Source: Chromatiales bacterium
GTDB lineage: Bacteria > Pseudomonadota > Gammaproteobacteria > Chromatiales > Chromatiaceae
Reading direction: 5' to 3'
NCBI GenBank assembly: GCA_022360905.1
Contig: JAKSBX010000120.1
Coordinates: 1-60,237 of the forward strand
Length of the DNA stretch: 60,237 nt
In this document: in pieces, positions 44,313 to 54,436 of the stretch
How the letters are laid out: each line of letters starts with the position of its first letter
How positions within the stretch are numbered: position 1 is the stretch's first letter
Translations under genes and position numbers: made by a program
The notes under the pieces: model-generated
Told to the model about the DNA's origin: nothing
The model's input: only the letters and a program-made list of their open reading frames with translations
Database searches by the model: none

Positions 44313-45131
44313 ATGGCGCAGCAGATTGAATTCTCCGGACAATCGGTGTTGGTGGTTGGCGGGACCAGTGGCATCAACCTGGGCATCGCCGAAGCATTTG
44401 CCGCGAACGGGGCGAAGGTTGCGGTGGTCGGCCGCTCCAGGGAGCGGATGGAGAATGCCCTGTCACACCTCTCTGAGTATGGTGGAGAGGCCATCGGTCG
44501 CTGTGCCGATGTACGGGATCTGACGGCTGTGGAACAGGCCATCGGCGAGATCAGCGATCACTTTGGCGGTATCGATGTACTGGTCTCCGGGGCAGCCGGT
44601 AACTTTCCTGCCAGTGCACTGGATATGTCTCCTGCGGGCTTCTCGGCTGTGGTCGATATCGACCTGCTGGGTACCTATCATGTTCTACGCACCGCCTATG
44701 CCTACCTGACAAAGCCCGGTGCTTCGGTAATCAATATCTCAGCCCCCCAGGCCTACATACCCATGCCGTTACAGCTGCATGTCTGCGCAGCCAAGGCGGG
44801 GGTGGATATGGTGACCCGGGTGTTGGCCATGGAGTGGGGTGAGTCCGGGGTAAGAGTCAATTCGATCGTTCCCGGTCCGATCGCCGACACCGAAGGCATG
44901 AAACGGCTGGCGCCCACCGCTGAAGCCAGGCAGATGATTACCGCCTCTGTGCCTTTGAGGCGGCTGGGCAAAGCGGGGGATGTGGCCAATCTTGCACTGT
45001 TTCTGGCCTCACCGATGGCGAGCTATGTCACCGGTGCGGTGATGCCGGTTGACGGGGGCTGGTCGCTCGGTGGCCTGAGTGCCATGGCGGCCGAGCTGCA
45101 GCGACACTTCAAACCGGGCGGCAGAGACTGA
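44313..45131 (+). CDS. SDR family oxidoreductase, 2,4-dienoyl-CoA reductase-like
   Basis: A 272-residue short-chain dehydrogenase. NAD(P)-binding GGTSGINLGIAEAF near the N-terminus, the motif LVSGAAGNFPASALDMSP, and a C-terminal GAVMPVDGGWSLGG are those of the 2,4-dienoyl-CoA reductase branch. The usual catalytic Tyr-xxx-Lys is replaced by HVCAAKAG: Lys is kept, Tyr is absent, as in peroxisomal dienoyl-CoA reductases. Likely helps degrade unsaturated fatty acids. ATG at 44313 follows the SD GGAGGT; a GTG at 44307 is an alternative. Confidence 0.85.
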   Translation: MAQQIEFSGQSVLVVGGTSGINLGIAEAFAANGAKVAVVGRSRERMENALSHLSEYGGEAIGRCADVRDLTAVEQAIGEISDHFGGIDVLVSGAAGNFPASALDMSPAGFSAVVDIDLLGTYHVLRTAYAYLTKPGASVINISAPQAYIPMPLQLHVCAAKAGVDMVTRVLAMEWGESGVRVNSIVPGPIADTEGMKRLAPTAEARQMITASVPLRRLGKAGDVANLALFLASPMASYVTGAVMPVDGGWSLGGLSAMAAELQRHFKPGGRD

Positions 45132-45252
45132 AAGCGACATTGAAATCGGCAATAATAGTGCGGCAGACTGCCTGGATCCGAGCCATTATCCGCTGATGTT
45201 GGGGGCAGTGGCCTCAACGGCAATGGCACAGAAGTAGAGGAAACAAAACGAG

Positions 45253-45477
45253 ATGTTCAACTGGCTCGATCGCATTCCCATGCATATGATCGCACTGCCT
45301 GCTCTTTTGCTGGGGCTGGCGCCGTTCGTACCTGAACCCCATTTGTGGGAGAAGCTGAAGATGCTGATGGCCGGTACTCTGCATCGCCCGATCGATATTT
45401 TTGACCTGCTAATGCACGGCATCCCGGTGATTCTGTTGGCGATCAAGGTGATCCGTGGCGAACGGGAGCCTGAATAG
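45253..45477 (+). CDS. Small membrane protein of unknown function
   Basis: A 74-residue protein with two probable hydrophobic segments, MIALPALLLGLAPFVP (about 12-27) and LLMHGIPVILLAIKVI (about 52-67), and a charged tail. I do not recognise a named family. GAGGAAAC lies upstream of the ATG. It sits after the SDR gene and converges with fetB. Composition is like that of its neighbours. Confidence 0.62.
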   Translation: MFNWLDRIPMHMIALPALLLGLAPFVPEPHLWEKLKMLMAGTLHRPIDIFDLLMHGIPVILLAIKVIRGEREPE

Positions 45478-45504
45478 GCTGTCGTGGCAGCTTGGCTCAG
45501 CGGG

Positions 45505-46308
45505 TCAGGTGCGCTTTTTATCCAGCCGGTCGAGTCGTAGGCGTTCCCGGTCATCGAACAGCCGTTTGGCACCGATCCACACTGCTGCCGTGGCGCCGAA
45601 ACCGGTGCCGGCTGCGATCAGCAGCATGATCAGAATCTGGTACTTCGAGGCTTCCATCGGCGGTGTACCGGCGAGTATCTGACCGGTCATCATCCCGGGC
45701 AGGCTGACGATCCCGGCCGCTGCCATCGCATTGATGATTGGAATCAGCCCGCTGCGTAGAGCGTTACGGCGAATCTCCCGGATGGCCTGATCCCAGGTGT
45801 GTCCCAGAATCAGGCGGGCTTCGATCTCCTGGCGTCTCTGCCAGGCGTTCTGGGTGAGGTTGTCCAGGGCGATGGCTACCCCCGACATGGTGTTGCCCAG
45901 CATCATGCCGAGCAACGGAATCAGATATTGCACCGAATACCAGGGCTCTGCCTGGATGATCACGATCAAGGCCAGGATGGTGACGCTGAAGGATGAGATG
46001 AACATCGAAAGGGTGCCCACGCCAAACCCCCAGATGCCGCTGAAGCGGCGCAGCTGTCTGGCCATCACTTCATAACCGGCCACGAACAGCATGAACATCG
46101 CCAGTGCGCTGATCAGCAGCGGGTGGGATTGAACAAACAGAAATTTCAATACCAGGCCGAGCAGGCTGAGCTGGACCACGGTACGTACGGCGGCCACCAG
46201 CAGCTTGCCCTCGATTCCCAGGGAGAGTCGCAGGGAGATCAGTGCCAGCGCTACCACCAGGGTTGCGGCGATGGCAAGATCGAGGGGGGTCAGCAGGATC
46301 AGGTTCAT
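45505..46308 (-). CDS. fetB: FetB-like ABC transporter permease (iron export)
   Basis: A 267-residue permease of the UPF0014/FetB family with about seven membrane segments. Characteristic stretches are AAVRTVVQLSLLGLVLKF, PLLGMMLGNTMSGVAIALD and SLPGMMTGQILAGTPPMEA. E. coli FetAB exports iron and protects against oxidative stress. Its ATG overlaps the end of the ATPase gene by 4 bases. Confidence 0.9.
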   Translation of the reverse strand: MNLILLTPLDLAIAATLVVALALISLRLSLGIEGKLLVAAVRTVVQLSLLGLVLKFLFVQSHPLLISALAMFMLFVAGYEVMARQLRRFSGIWGFGVGTLSMFISSFSVTILALIVIIQAEPWYSVQYLIPLLGMMLGNTMSGVAIALDNLTQNAWQRRQEIEARLILGHTWDQAIREIRRNALRSGLIPIINAMAAAGIVSLPGMMTGQILAGTPPMEASKYQILIMLLIAAGTGFGATAAVWIGAKRLFDDRERLRLDRLDKKRT

Positions 46309-46901
46309 GAGGTCTCCCTCAGTCGCCCTGACTCGATCAGCCAGCTGCGGTCACTGACCCGTTTTCGCTGTTGCGGGTCATGGGTGACCCACAGCACAGC
46401 CACCTGGTGCTGCTTTCGCCAGTCGGCGATCAGTGCCTCCACTTTGGCGGTGTTGGCCTGATCCAGGTTGGCGGTGGCTTCATCCAGCAGCAGAACCTGG
46501 GGTTGGTTGCTCAGCAGTCTGATCAGGGAGAGTCGCTGACGTTCGCCGCTGGAGAGGCGGCCGACCTCCCAGTCGATCGCCTCCCTGGGTAACTCCAGGC
46601 GCTCAAAGAGCTCCAGTTCCGGCTGCTTGAAATGGTCACCGACCCGCTCCAGCCACCATCCGCTTTCCGCCAGCAACAGGCCCACTTTGCGGCGCCATTG
46701 GGGGGAGCTGAAGGTCGATCTCTCCTGGTCGTTGAGCGAAACCTCTCCCTGGGCGGGATCCAGATCGGCCAGCGCCCGTAACAGGCGGGTTTTGCCCGAC
46801 CCTGAGGGGCCGCTGAGGGTCTGGCATTCGCCGGCCCGCAGATGCAGGTCGATTGGCTCCAGCAGCGGAGCACGGAACTGCTTCAGGGTCAGGCTGCCCA
46901 T
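46305..46901 (-). CDS. fetA: FetA-like ABC transporter ATP-binding protein
   Basis: A compact 198-residue ATPase: Walker A LSGPSGSGKTRLLRA, signature RLSSGERQRLSLIRL, Walker B VLLLDEATANLD and H-loop LWVTHDPQQRKRV. The ATG at 46901 overlaps the trmB stop (ATGA); a start at 46931 would lie inside trmB. The ATPase is smaller than usual, as in E. coli FetA (YbbL, 225 residues). Forms trmB-fetA-fetB on the minus strand. Confidence 0.9.
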   Translation of the reverse strand: MGSLTLKQFRAPLLEPIDLHLRAGECQTLSGPSGSGKTRLLRALADLDPAQGEVSLNDQERSTFSSPQWRRKVGLLLAESGWWLERVGDHFKQPELELFERLELPREAIDWEVGRLSSGERQRLSLIRLLSNQPQVLLLDEATANLDQANTAKVEALIADWRKQHQVAVLWVTHDPQQRKRVSDRSWLIESGRLRETS

Positions 46902-47593
46902 CACGCCTGCCGCTCGAACAGCAGATCCCAAACCCCATGCCCGAGCCGCTCGCCACGTTGTTCGAATTTGGTCAGGGGCCGGGTGTCGGGACGGGGCGAG
47001 AAATTTCCCTCGCCTGCCTGGTTCTCGAAGCCCTCATGTGATGACAACACTTTCATCATCTGTTGGGCGTAGTCCTCCCAGTCCGTTGCCATGTGCAGAA
47101 TGCCGCCAGGGAGCAGCGCCCGGTAGATCAGTTCGGCAAACTCATCCTGCACAATGCGCCTTTTGTTGTGTTTGCGCTTGTGCCAGGGGTCCGGAAAGTA
47201 GAGCAGTACCCGATGCAGGGAGCCGGGTGGCAAGTGGTGGCGCAGCAGTTCCATGGCATCGTGCTTGAGGATGCGGACGCTGCCGAGTTGGTACTGATCC
47301 AGCTGAATCATCAGATGACCAACCCCCGGACCATGCACCTCGACCCCCAGAAAGTTATGTTGCGGTTCATTCTGTGCCAGCTGGCGCAGGCTCTCACCGT
47401 TGCCAAACCCGATCTCCAGGGTGACCGGTTGCGGTTGCTCAAACAGCCCTGAGAGATCGAGCTGGCCCTCGTCGAGTTCCACGCCATAGCGGGGCCAAAG
47501 CTCCTCATAGGCCCTTTGCTGGCCTTCGGTCATGCGGCCCTGACGCAGCACATAGCTGCGTATCGGGCGAGGCTTTTGCTCAGATTGGGGCAT
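46901..47593 (-). CDS. trmB: tRNA (guanine-N7-)-methyltransferase
   Basis: Methylates G46 of tRNA at N7 using S-adenosylmethionine. The 230-residue protein has SAM-binding TLEIGFGNGESL, the family motifs NFLGVEVHGPGVGHLM, LYFPDPWHKRKHNKRR and IVQDEFAEL, and a lysine/arginine-rich N-terminus. Starts at 47593. Followed on the minus strand by fetAB with an ATGA overlap. Confidence 0.95.
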   Translation of the reverse strand: MPQSEQKPRPIRSYVLRQGRMTEGQQRAYEELWPRYGVELDEGQLDLSGLFEQPQPVTLEIGFGNGESLRQLAQNEPQHNFLGVEVHGPGVGHLMIQLDQYQLGSVRILKHDAMELLRHHLPPGSLHRVLLYFPDPWHKRKHNKRRIVQDEFAELIYRALLPGGILHMATDWEDYAQQMMKVLSSHEGFENQAGEGNFSPRPDTRPLTKFEQRGERLGHGVWDLLFERQA

Positions 47594-47674
47594 AACAGTG
47601 TCTGATCACAATTGTGTTGGCTATCGGCTGCGCCGCAGCCGAGTTCGCCGGATTTTGAGGTGAGAACATCGCCT

Positions 47675-48469
47675 CTAGAAAAACAGGCCATCCGTTGGGG
47701 ATGAGGCCGAGGCAAAGCGCTTGGCCGGCATACGACCCGCCAGGTAGGCCTCCCGCCCAGCCTGGATACCCTTCTTCATGGCCGAGGCCATCAGCACCGG
47801 GTCCTGAGCCGCTGCAATAGCGGTATTCATCAGCACACCGTCGCAACCCAGCTCCATGGCGACGGCCGCATCGGATGCGGTACCTACCCCGGCATCGACC
47901 AGAATCGGTACCTTGGCGTTTTCAACGATGGTGCGGATGTTGAGGCGATTACGTACGCCAAGGCCGGAACCGATCGGCGCCGCAAGGGGCATCACCGCCG
48001 CACAGCCCAGCTCTTCGAGCCGCTTCGCCATGATCGGGTCGTCATTGGTGTAGACCATCACATCGAAACCGTCTTTGATCAGGACCTCGGCGGCCTCCAG
48101 GGTCTGTACTACGTCGGGAAACAGGGTCTGTTCATCGCCGAGCACTTCGAGTTTGACCAGATTGTGGCCATCCAGCAGTTCCCGGGCGAGACGGCAGGTG
48201 CGGATGGCTGTCTTCGCGTCGTAGCAACCGGCCGTATTGGGCAGATAGGTATATTCGCTGGGTGGCAGGGTTTCCAGAATATTCGGTTCATCCTGGTTCT
48301 GGCCGATGTTGGTACGGCGCACCGCAATGGTGACGATCTCGGCGCCACTGGCGTCGATCGCTGCGCGGGTCTCCGCCATATCCTTGTATTTGCCGGTTCC
48401 CACCAGGAGTCGGGATGTAAAGGTGCGTCCAGCGACGCTAAAGCTGTCTGTCTGGTTATCGTTTGACAT
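47675..48469 (-). CDS. thiG: Thiazole synthase
   Basis: Builds the thiazole phosphate of thiamine from deoxyxylulose phosphate, dehydroglycine and the ThiS thiocarboxylate. The 264-residue TIM-barrel protein shows [10 protein letters not shown], the catalytic lysine in [29 protein letters not shown]-type stretch ([14 protein letters not shown]), and [18 protein letters not shown]. It lies 44 bases downstream of thiS. No TPP riboswitch is visible upstream of the pair. Confidence 0.96.
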   Translation of the reverse strand: MSNDNQTDSFSVAGRTFTSRLLVGTGKYKDMAETRAAIDASGAEIVTIAVRRTNIGQNQDEPNILETLPPSEYTYLPNTAGCYDAKTAIRTCRLARELLDGHNLVKLEVLGDEQTLFPDVVQTLEAAEVLIKDGFDVMVYTNDDPIMAKRLEELGCAAVMPLAAPIGSGLGVRNRLNIRTIVENAKVPILVDAGVGTASDAAVAMELGCDGVLMNTAIAAAQDPVLMASAMKKGIQAGREAYLAGRMPAKRFASASSPTDGLFF

Positions 48470-48513
48470 CGGATTCTATCTGTTGAAGTTGAAATAAAAA
48501 GTCTGGCTGCAAC

Positions 48514-48714
48514 TCAACCGCCGCCGACCGCATGAATGATCTCGATGCGGTCCTGGTCGTTGATGGCATGGCCGCTGAAAGTCGTGCGCGGGACCAGTTC
48601 CTCATTGACCTCGACGGCAATGCGCTGATCGGTCAAATCGAGCATTTCAATCAATCCGGCCATATCCAGTGAGTCAGGAATTTGCTTTTCCAAGCCGTTT
48701 AAGTAAATCTGCAT
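48514..48714 (-). CDS. thiS: Sulfur carrier protein ThiS
   Basis: A 66-residue ubiquitin-like protein ending in the required Gly-Gly (HAVGGG), which is adenylylated and thiocarboxylated to donate sulfur to ThiG. Opening MQIYLNGLEKQIPDS and the internal VAVEVN-like IAVEVNEELVPR are typical. First gene of thiS-thiG; divergent from the acyl-CoA synthetase gene. Confidence 0.93.
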   Translation of the reverse strand: MQIYLNGLEKQIPDSLDMAGLIEMLDLTDQRIAVEVNEELVPRTTFSGHAINDQDRIEIIHAVGGG

Positions 48715-48858
48715 CTCAAGTGATCTCTGTCAGGAGTAGAGTCAGGTTCAGTTTTTGAATTCTACCTCAACTCAAGGAGACAACCTATGCAAAGGACAAA
48801 ATGATAACAGCCCCCGATCTGACAGAGCTGAATAAAGGGGTGGATGTAGGAGAACAAA

Positions 48859-50676
48859 GTGGATTGGAGTGAAGATCTCATACCCTTGGATCAGGCAGGA
48901 ACCCTGGATGGGCTCTTTTTTCAGCGGGTGCGCCGTACACCGGATGCGATTGCCTATCGTAACTACGACCGTACCCGTAAACAGTGGTATGAGTTGAGCT
49001 GGGATGACATGGCCCGTCATGTGGCTCGCTGGCGCCAGGCGCTGAGCGGCGAGGATCTGGAGCCGGGCGACCGGGTGGCGGTGCTGTTACGCAACAGTCC
49101 GGAGTGGGTGATGTTCGATCAGGCTGCCCTCTCGCTGGGCCTGGTTGTCGTTCCCCTCTATACGGATGACAGGGCGGATGCGATCGCCTACATACTCAAA
49201 GATGCCGCGGTAAAGCTGCTGTTGGTACAGGACACCGGGCGCTGGAACCGGATGGTGAATGTGGTTGAGGAGCTACCCAATCTGCAGCGGGTGGTGGTGC
49301 TTGAGACGGCTAAACAGCCAGATCCGGGAGAGGATGACCTGGTGCGGGAAGCCAATAACTGGCTGCCGCCCCGTGGTGAACCGTTGCAAAAACGTAAGGC
49401 TGATCCCCACACACTTGCCTCGATTGTCTACACATCCGGCACCACCGGCCGCCCCAAGGGGGTGATGTTGAGTCATTACAATATGCTCTCGGTTGCCCAC
49501 GCCTCGGTGACGGTGGTGGATTGTTATCAGCAGGACAGCTTCCTCTCGTTTCTGCCCCTGTCCCATACCCTGGAGCGGACCGGGGGATACTACCTGCCGA
49601 TGCTGTCCGGTGCTTCGGTCTCATTCGCCCGCTCCATCCCGCAACTGGCGGAAGATCTGCAAACCATTCAGCCAACAGCGATTATTGCCGTACCGAGGAT
49701 TTTCGAACGGGTCTATGCCCGGGTTCAGGACCAGTTGAAACACAAACCGGCGTTTGCCCGGATGCTGTTTCAGATGGCCCTGTCGGTCGGCTACAAGGAG
49801 TTCGAATATCGCATGGGGCGGCAGCGCTGGTTTCCCGGGCTGTTGATCTATCCATTGCTACGGCATCTGGTTTCGGCCAAGATTCTGGACAAGCTGGGCG
49901 GCCGGTTACGGGTGGCCGTCAGTGGCGGGGCTGCTATCTCACCTGAGATTGCCAAAGTGTTCCTCGGCCTGGGGCTGCCGATGCTGCAGGGTTACGGTCT
50001 GACTGAAACCAGTCCGGTGATCAGCGTCAATCCAATGAACAACATCAAGCCGGAGAGTGTCGGCGTGCCGTTGCGTGGGGTAACCACCAAGATCGGCGAA
50101 GATGACGAGTTGCTGGTAAAAACCCCGGGCATGATGCTCGGCTACTGGAATAACCATGCAGCCACCGCCGCGATGATCGATCCACAGGGCTGGCTGCATA
50201 CCGGTGACCAGGCCCGTATCGATGAAGATGGCCATATCCATATTACCGGCCGGATCAAAGATATTCTGGTGCTCTCCAATGGAGAGAAGATTCCGCCGTC
50301 GGATATGGAGATGGCGATCGCTCTGGACCCACTGGTGGAGCAGGCGATGGTGGTGGGTGAGGGCAAACAATATCTTGGTGCGCTGGTGGTGCTCAATCCG
50401 GATCTGTGGAGTGGCCTGGCCGAAGAGTTCGATCTGGACTCCTCGAATGAGGCGAGTCTGAATGACGAACAGATTCAGGGCGTGTTGTTGAAACGCATAC
50501 GGGGTGCACTGAAAGATTTTCCAGGCTACGCCAAGATCAGACGGGTTGCTGTGTTACTGGAGCCCTGGAGTATCGAGAATGGCCTGATGACGCCGACTCT
50601 GAAGATCAAACGGCAGAAAGTTACTGAGCATCATCGGGATCTGATCGAAACCCTCTATAAAGGCGGGCCGGTGTGA
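48859..50676 (+). CDS. Long-chain fatty acyl-CoA synthetase (AMP-binding)
   Basis: A 605-residue adenylate-forming enzyme that activates fatty acids to acyl-CoA. The ATP-binding P-loop VYTSGTTGRPKGVMLSHY, the motif QGYGLTETSPVISVN, the hinge region LHTGDQARIDEDGHIHITGRIK-like stretch and the C-terminal lysine-containing tail are all present; length and order match the FAA1/FadD15-like group. The start is a GTG at 48859 with the SD AGGAG 7 bases upstream. Divergent from thiS. Confidence 0.92.
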   Translation: MDWSEDLIPLDQAGTLDGLFFQRVRRTPDAIAYRNYDRTRKQWYELSWDDMARHVARWRQALSGEDLEPGDRVAVLLRNSPEWVMFDQAALSLGLVVVPLYTDDRADAIAYILKDAAVKLLLVQDTGRWNRMVNVVEELPNLQRVVVLETAKQPDPGEDDLVREANNWLPPRGEPLQKRKADPHTLASIVYTSGTTGRPKGVMLSHYNMLSVAHASVTVVDCYQQDSFLSFLPLSHTLERTGGYYLPMLSGASVSFARSIPQLAEDLQTIQPTAIIAVPRIFERVYARVQDQLKHKPAFARMLFQMALSVGYKEFEYRMGRQRWFPGLLIYPLLRHLVSAKILDKLGGRLRVAVSGGAAISPEIAKVFLGLGLPMLQGYGLTETSPVISVNPMNNIKPESVGVPLRGVTTKIGEDDELLVKTPGMMLGYWNNHAATAAMIDPQGWLHTGDQARIDEDGHIHITGRIKDILVLSNGEKIPPSDMEMAIALDPLVEQAMVVGEGKQYLGALVVLNPDLWSGLAEEFDLDSSNEASLNDEQIQGVLLKRIRGALKDFPGYAKIRRVAVLLEPWSIENGLMTPTLKIKRQKVTEHHRDLIETLYKGGPV

Positions 50677-50752
50677 TGGGATTGAGGAAAGGTTGTGTCT
50701 GAGTGGCAATTTGAGTCGGGGCTGGTGTAGGATTCCCTGACAGCTTTACGCT

Positions 50753-50826
50753 GCGGGTGTAGTTCAATGGTAGAACTGTAGCTTCCCAAGCTACTAACGT
50801 GGGTTCGATTCCCATCACCCGCTCCA
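50753..50826 (+). tRNA. tRNA-Gly (anticodon CCC)
   Basis: A complete 74-base cloverleaf with an encoded CCA. Acceptor stem GCGGGTG/CACCCGC, D-arm with GTTCAATGGTAGAAC, anticodon stem GTAGC/GCTAC with loop TTCCCAA giving anticodon CCC, and T-arm TGGGT-TCGATTC-CCATC-type pairing. Discriminator T precedes CCA. Confidence 0.97.
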
Positions 50827-50869
50827 GTCACGCTGGTTGTCCCGATTGATCGTTTCTGCAGCGATGGCG

Positions 50870-51145
50870 CTATTCCAAACAGGCCTTTTTATGCCTTTCG
50901 ATTGCGGCATGGCGACGCTGGGGCTTCCCTTTCAACGCTTCGATCTGTTGCTGCAACTGTTGGCATTTCTCTGCCTCGCTCTGTTGTTTTGGTGGGAGCT
51001 CGGTAAACGGGTGTGCTTTGGGTTCGAACATCACTGACTCTCCCCGTTCAGCCGCGGCGCTGGAGAGCGGCAGCAGGAGCAGTGTTAGCAGTGGGATCAA
51101 TCGTTTTGGATGGTTTTGCATTTTATTTCTGACGTGCCGTTTCAT
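50870..51145 (-). CDS. Small secreted coiled-coil-like protein
   Basis: A 91-residue protein with a signal peptide (basic n-region, then LIPLLTLLLLPLSSAAA) and a short charged mature part with QSEAEKCQQLQQQIEALKG, a helix with Gln-rich repeats and two cysteines. No family recognised. ATG at 51145 has GGAG four bases upstream; an ATG at 51121 (MQNHPKRL) is a fair alternative. It faces tRNA-Gly. Confidence 0.6.
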   Translation of the reverse strand: MKRHVRNKMQNHPKRLIPLLTLLLLPLSSAAAERGESVMFEPKAHPFTELPPKQQSEAEKCQQLQQQIEALKGKPQRRHAAIERHKKACLE

Positions 51146-51472
51146 TCAGCTCCAGGTCGGTTTTACGGGATCAGGGTCTGTTCTACAGCCGTAACGATGT
51201 CACTAGTCCAATCCTGATCCGGTTGTAAGGTTCACGCAATAGGGCCAATGTATCACTAAATTTACAGAATGTTACACAGTCAAAGTGGGGATATTCTCTT
51301 GTATGTGTTGGTAGCATGTATGATTTAAGCTATTCGGGATGGCTCGATAACAACAGAATACGATCGTTCGTCTCAGAAGCCGGTTGTCAGCAGATCAATA
51401 AAAGAGATCGCTTGGGCCAGTTGGATGAGTGGTAACCGGGCTTAAGACGAAGAGGAACTGCAGGGGGTGCTT
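51146..51472. other. 327-base divergent intergenic region
   Basis: No gene seen. An 8-base inverted repeat (GGATCAGG at 51168 and CCTGATCC at 51213) lies near the left end. It should carry promoters for both flanking secreted proteins, none of which I can identify firmly. Confidence 0.4.
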
Positions 51473-51847
51473 GTGAAAAAAATCAAAAACCTGGTCGCTA
51501 TCATCGGCTTGATGGCCGTAACAGCAACGGCTTCTGCCCTGGGTTTACGCCTGGAAGAATCTACACCGATCAAATACTTTACCAAAGAGGATTGGCAGCA
51601 AGCCAAACAGGTGGCGAAAACAGCGCTCGAGCAGGGAAAACTGGGTGAAACCTTTGACTGGCATAATGAGTCTACCGGTCATAGTGGTTCCTACAAGGTA
51701 CTGCGCCGTCTGGAAATCGATGGGCGGAGCTGCCGGGATCTGCTGATTATACATCAGGCAGGACAGGCCAATGCGAGTGGCGATTATCGCTTCTGTCAGA
51801 TGGAGAGCGGAGCATGGAAGACGATGGGCAAAGCACCCTCCAACTGA
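51473..51847 (+). CDS. Secreted surface-antigen-like protein
   Basis: A 124-residue secreted protein. A signal peptide (MKKIKNLVAIIGLMAVTATASA) is followed by a region like the 17-kDa/RT0821 surface-antigen C-terminal domain: ALEQGKLGETFDWHNESTGH, GSYKVLRRLEIDGRSCRDL and a final YRFCQMESGAWK. Start is GTG at 51473, 5 bases after a GGGGG-type SD; a GTG at 51467 would add two residues. It lacks a lipobox. Confidence 0.7.
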   Translation: MKKIKNLVAIIGLMAVTATASALGLRLEESTPIKYFTKEDWQQAKQVAKTALEQGKLGETFDWHNESTGHSGSYKVLRRLEIDGRSCRDLLIIHQAGQANASGDYRFCQMESGAWKTMGKAPSN

Positions 51848-51965
51848 CCGTTTGAGCGATTGGGGCTTGTTCTTAACACGATGTTTTTAAAAAATAACTT
51901 TCCTTTCGTTAGGGATCGTTCCAGGTCTGGGTTTAGGTGGGTTGAATCGATGGCATGTGGCAGAA

Positions 51966-52292
51966 ATGATTGAACTTTTTCAGGCACAAGACCGTATTGA
52001 GGCCCAGATGTTGAAGGATTATCTGCAGGATCAGGGAATCGAGACAGTGATACTCAATGATCACCTCAGTGGCGCACTGGGTGAACTACCGGCTAATATA
52101 TTCCCAACGCTTTGGTTATTGGAAGACCGGGACCTGAGCAGGGCCAGCGAGCTGAAAGAGCGGTTTTTAAATCTGCACACCTCGAAGGTCGCCGCTTGGC
52201 GCTGTCCGGCCTGCGGTGAGCAGATCGACGGTGGATATGAGATTTGCTGGAACTGCGGCACCCCTGGCCCAAAAGATAACAATAAGGAGTAG
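51966..52292 (+). CDS. DUF2007 and zinc-ribbon protein
   Basis: A 108-residue protein. The N-terminal 65 residues fit DUF2007 (putative signal-transducing fold; AQDRIEAQMLKDYLQDQGIE and LWLLEDRDLSRASEL). The C-terminus is a four-cysteine ribbon, CPACGEQIDGGYEICWNCG. ATG at 51966 (MIELFQAQ) fits the family start; an upstream TTG at 51942 is less likely. It ends 3 bases before asmA and shares its likely transcript. Confidence 0.82.
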   Translation: MIELFQAQDRIEAQMLKDYLQDQGIETVILNDHLSGALGELPANIFPTLWLLEDRDLSRASELKERFLNLHTSKVAAWRCPACGEQIDGGYEICWNCGTPGPKDNNKE

Positions 52293-52295
52293 AGG

Positions 52296-54436
52296 ATGGG
52301 AAAAACCCTGAAAGTGCTAGGCTGGTTGGTCGGGATGATCGTCGTGCTGGTGATTGCAGCAATCATCCTGATACCGATGTTTGTCGATCCCAACGATCAC
52401 AAAGATCGCATTGTGAGCGAAGTGAAGCGAGCCACGGGCAGGGATCTGACGATCAGTGGCGATATCGGCTTGTCTGTATTCCCCCGATTGGCACTGGAGC
52501 TGAACGGTCTGACCTTGAGTAATGCGCCGGGCTTCAATGGTTCCGAGTTTGCTTCGGTCAAACATGCCCAGGTGAGGGTTAATCTTCTACCCCTGTTATT
52601 CAAGCAGCTGCTCGAGGTGGATACGGTACAGGTGGATGGTGCCAGGCTGAATCTGGCGAAAGCAAAAGACGGCACCACCAACTGGGAAGATATGGCTGGC
52701 GGCAAGGCGAAAGGGAAAAAGCCGGAGTCAGCTCCTGAGGCTGGAAAATCCGGAGACATGGGCCTGCTCGCCTTCACCATTGGTGGTCTGAATATCAATC
52801 AGGCGAGCGTTGTATGGGATGATCAGTCCACCGGAGAGCGTTACAGTGTGGAGAATATCCAGCTGGAGACAGGGGAAGTGGTGCCGGGAAAACCGGTCGA
52901 CCTGAAGTTCAGCTTCTCAGCCGGCAGCCAAAAACCGGCGATGGATGGAAAGCTCTCCATGACCACACAACTGGTGGTAAACCCAGACAGCCAGTCGATC
53001 GGTATGGATGATCTGGACCTTGACGTTGAGGTGAGTGGTGAGGGCTTGCCCGAGAAGGGGGTGGCTGTTTCACTGCAGTCGGATGTGGCGCTCAACATGA
53101 GTAGCGGCACTCTGGATATCCAGGATCTCACCCTGGCCTCGGGAAACCTCAAACTGACCGGTCGCCTGGAAGGCCTGGATATACAGAGCAATCCCAGTAT
53201 GAAGGGAGAGCTTCGCTTGGCTGAATTCAATTTGAAGGAGTGGATGGAGCATTTCGGCATGCCTACACCGGAGACAGCCGATGAAAATGTGTTGGAAAAG
53301 CTCCAGTTCTCCGCCAGCTTCGTCGCCAATCCTGAACAGCTGCAACTGAACGACCTGGTGGCGACCCTGGATCAAACCAACCTGAAGGGGAAGTTTGAAA
53401 TTATCGATTTTGCCGATCCCACCTATCTGTTCAATCTGGATGTGAACAGCATCAATCTGGATCGCTATCTTCCTCCACCCAGTGAACAGAAAGCGCCACC
53501 GGCCGGTCCGCCGGGTAAACAGAAAGGTGCCAAAGAGGAGCCCCTGTTTCCGACTGAGTTGTTAAGAAAGTTGAAACTCAATGGCACCATCCGAATCGCC
53601 AATCTGACGGTGAACAATCTTCACTCCGAGGCGATCCTGGTCAAACTCAGAAGCCGGGACGGCAAGTTCAGTGTGGATCATGAGATCGGCCGGTTTTACG
53701 ATGGCCTGCTGAAGGGGGATATGGAGCTGGATGTAAAAGGCGCCAAGCCCCGCTTGAAGCTGAATCAGTCCATATCGAGAATATTGTCTGGTCCGCTGCT
53801 GAAAGACCTGACCGGAGAGGACACCCTGCTGGGCAGCGGTGATCTGGAGATGGCTCTGACCAGCCAGGGAGAGACCATCAGCCAATTGAAGAGAGGTTTG
53901 AACGGCGATGTTTCATTCGACTTCCGCGACGGGGCTGTGAAGGGGTTCAACCTGGCCAAGATGATCCGTGACACCAAAGCCCGCCTGAGTGGTGAACCCA
54001 TCTCGGTATTGAACGAGCCGGAGCAGACCGATTTTTCCGAACTGACCGGGGTGGCCAAGATCGTCAACGGGGTGGTCAACAATCAGCGGCTGCAGGCCAA
54101 GTCGCCCTATATCCGACTGGAGGGCAGTGGCAAAGCCTATCTGCTTGAAGAGCGACTCAAATATACAATCCGTCCGGTGATCGTGAATACCTCAACCGGC
54201 CAGGGGGGCAAGGCGCTGGAAGATCTGAAAGGCATTCCAATTCCAGTCAAGATCAAAGGTAACTGGAACGATCCCGAGTTCTCAATTCAGCTCTCCAAGA
54301 TTCTGGAAGAGCAACAGAAGGCGAAGTTGAAAAAGAAACTCGACGATAAGATCGACGAGAAGGTCAGCGAGGAGCTGGAAGAGAAGCTGCCGGAAGAGTT
54401 GCAGGATCAGTTGAAGGATAAGCTGAAAAACCTGCT

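Noticed and set aside
48715-48858. TPP riboswitch upstream of thiS
   Set aside because: None of the conserved thi-box segments could be found on the minus strand.
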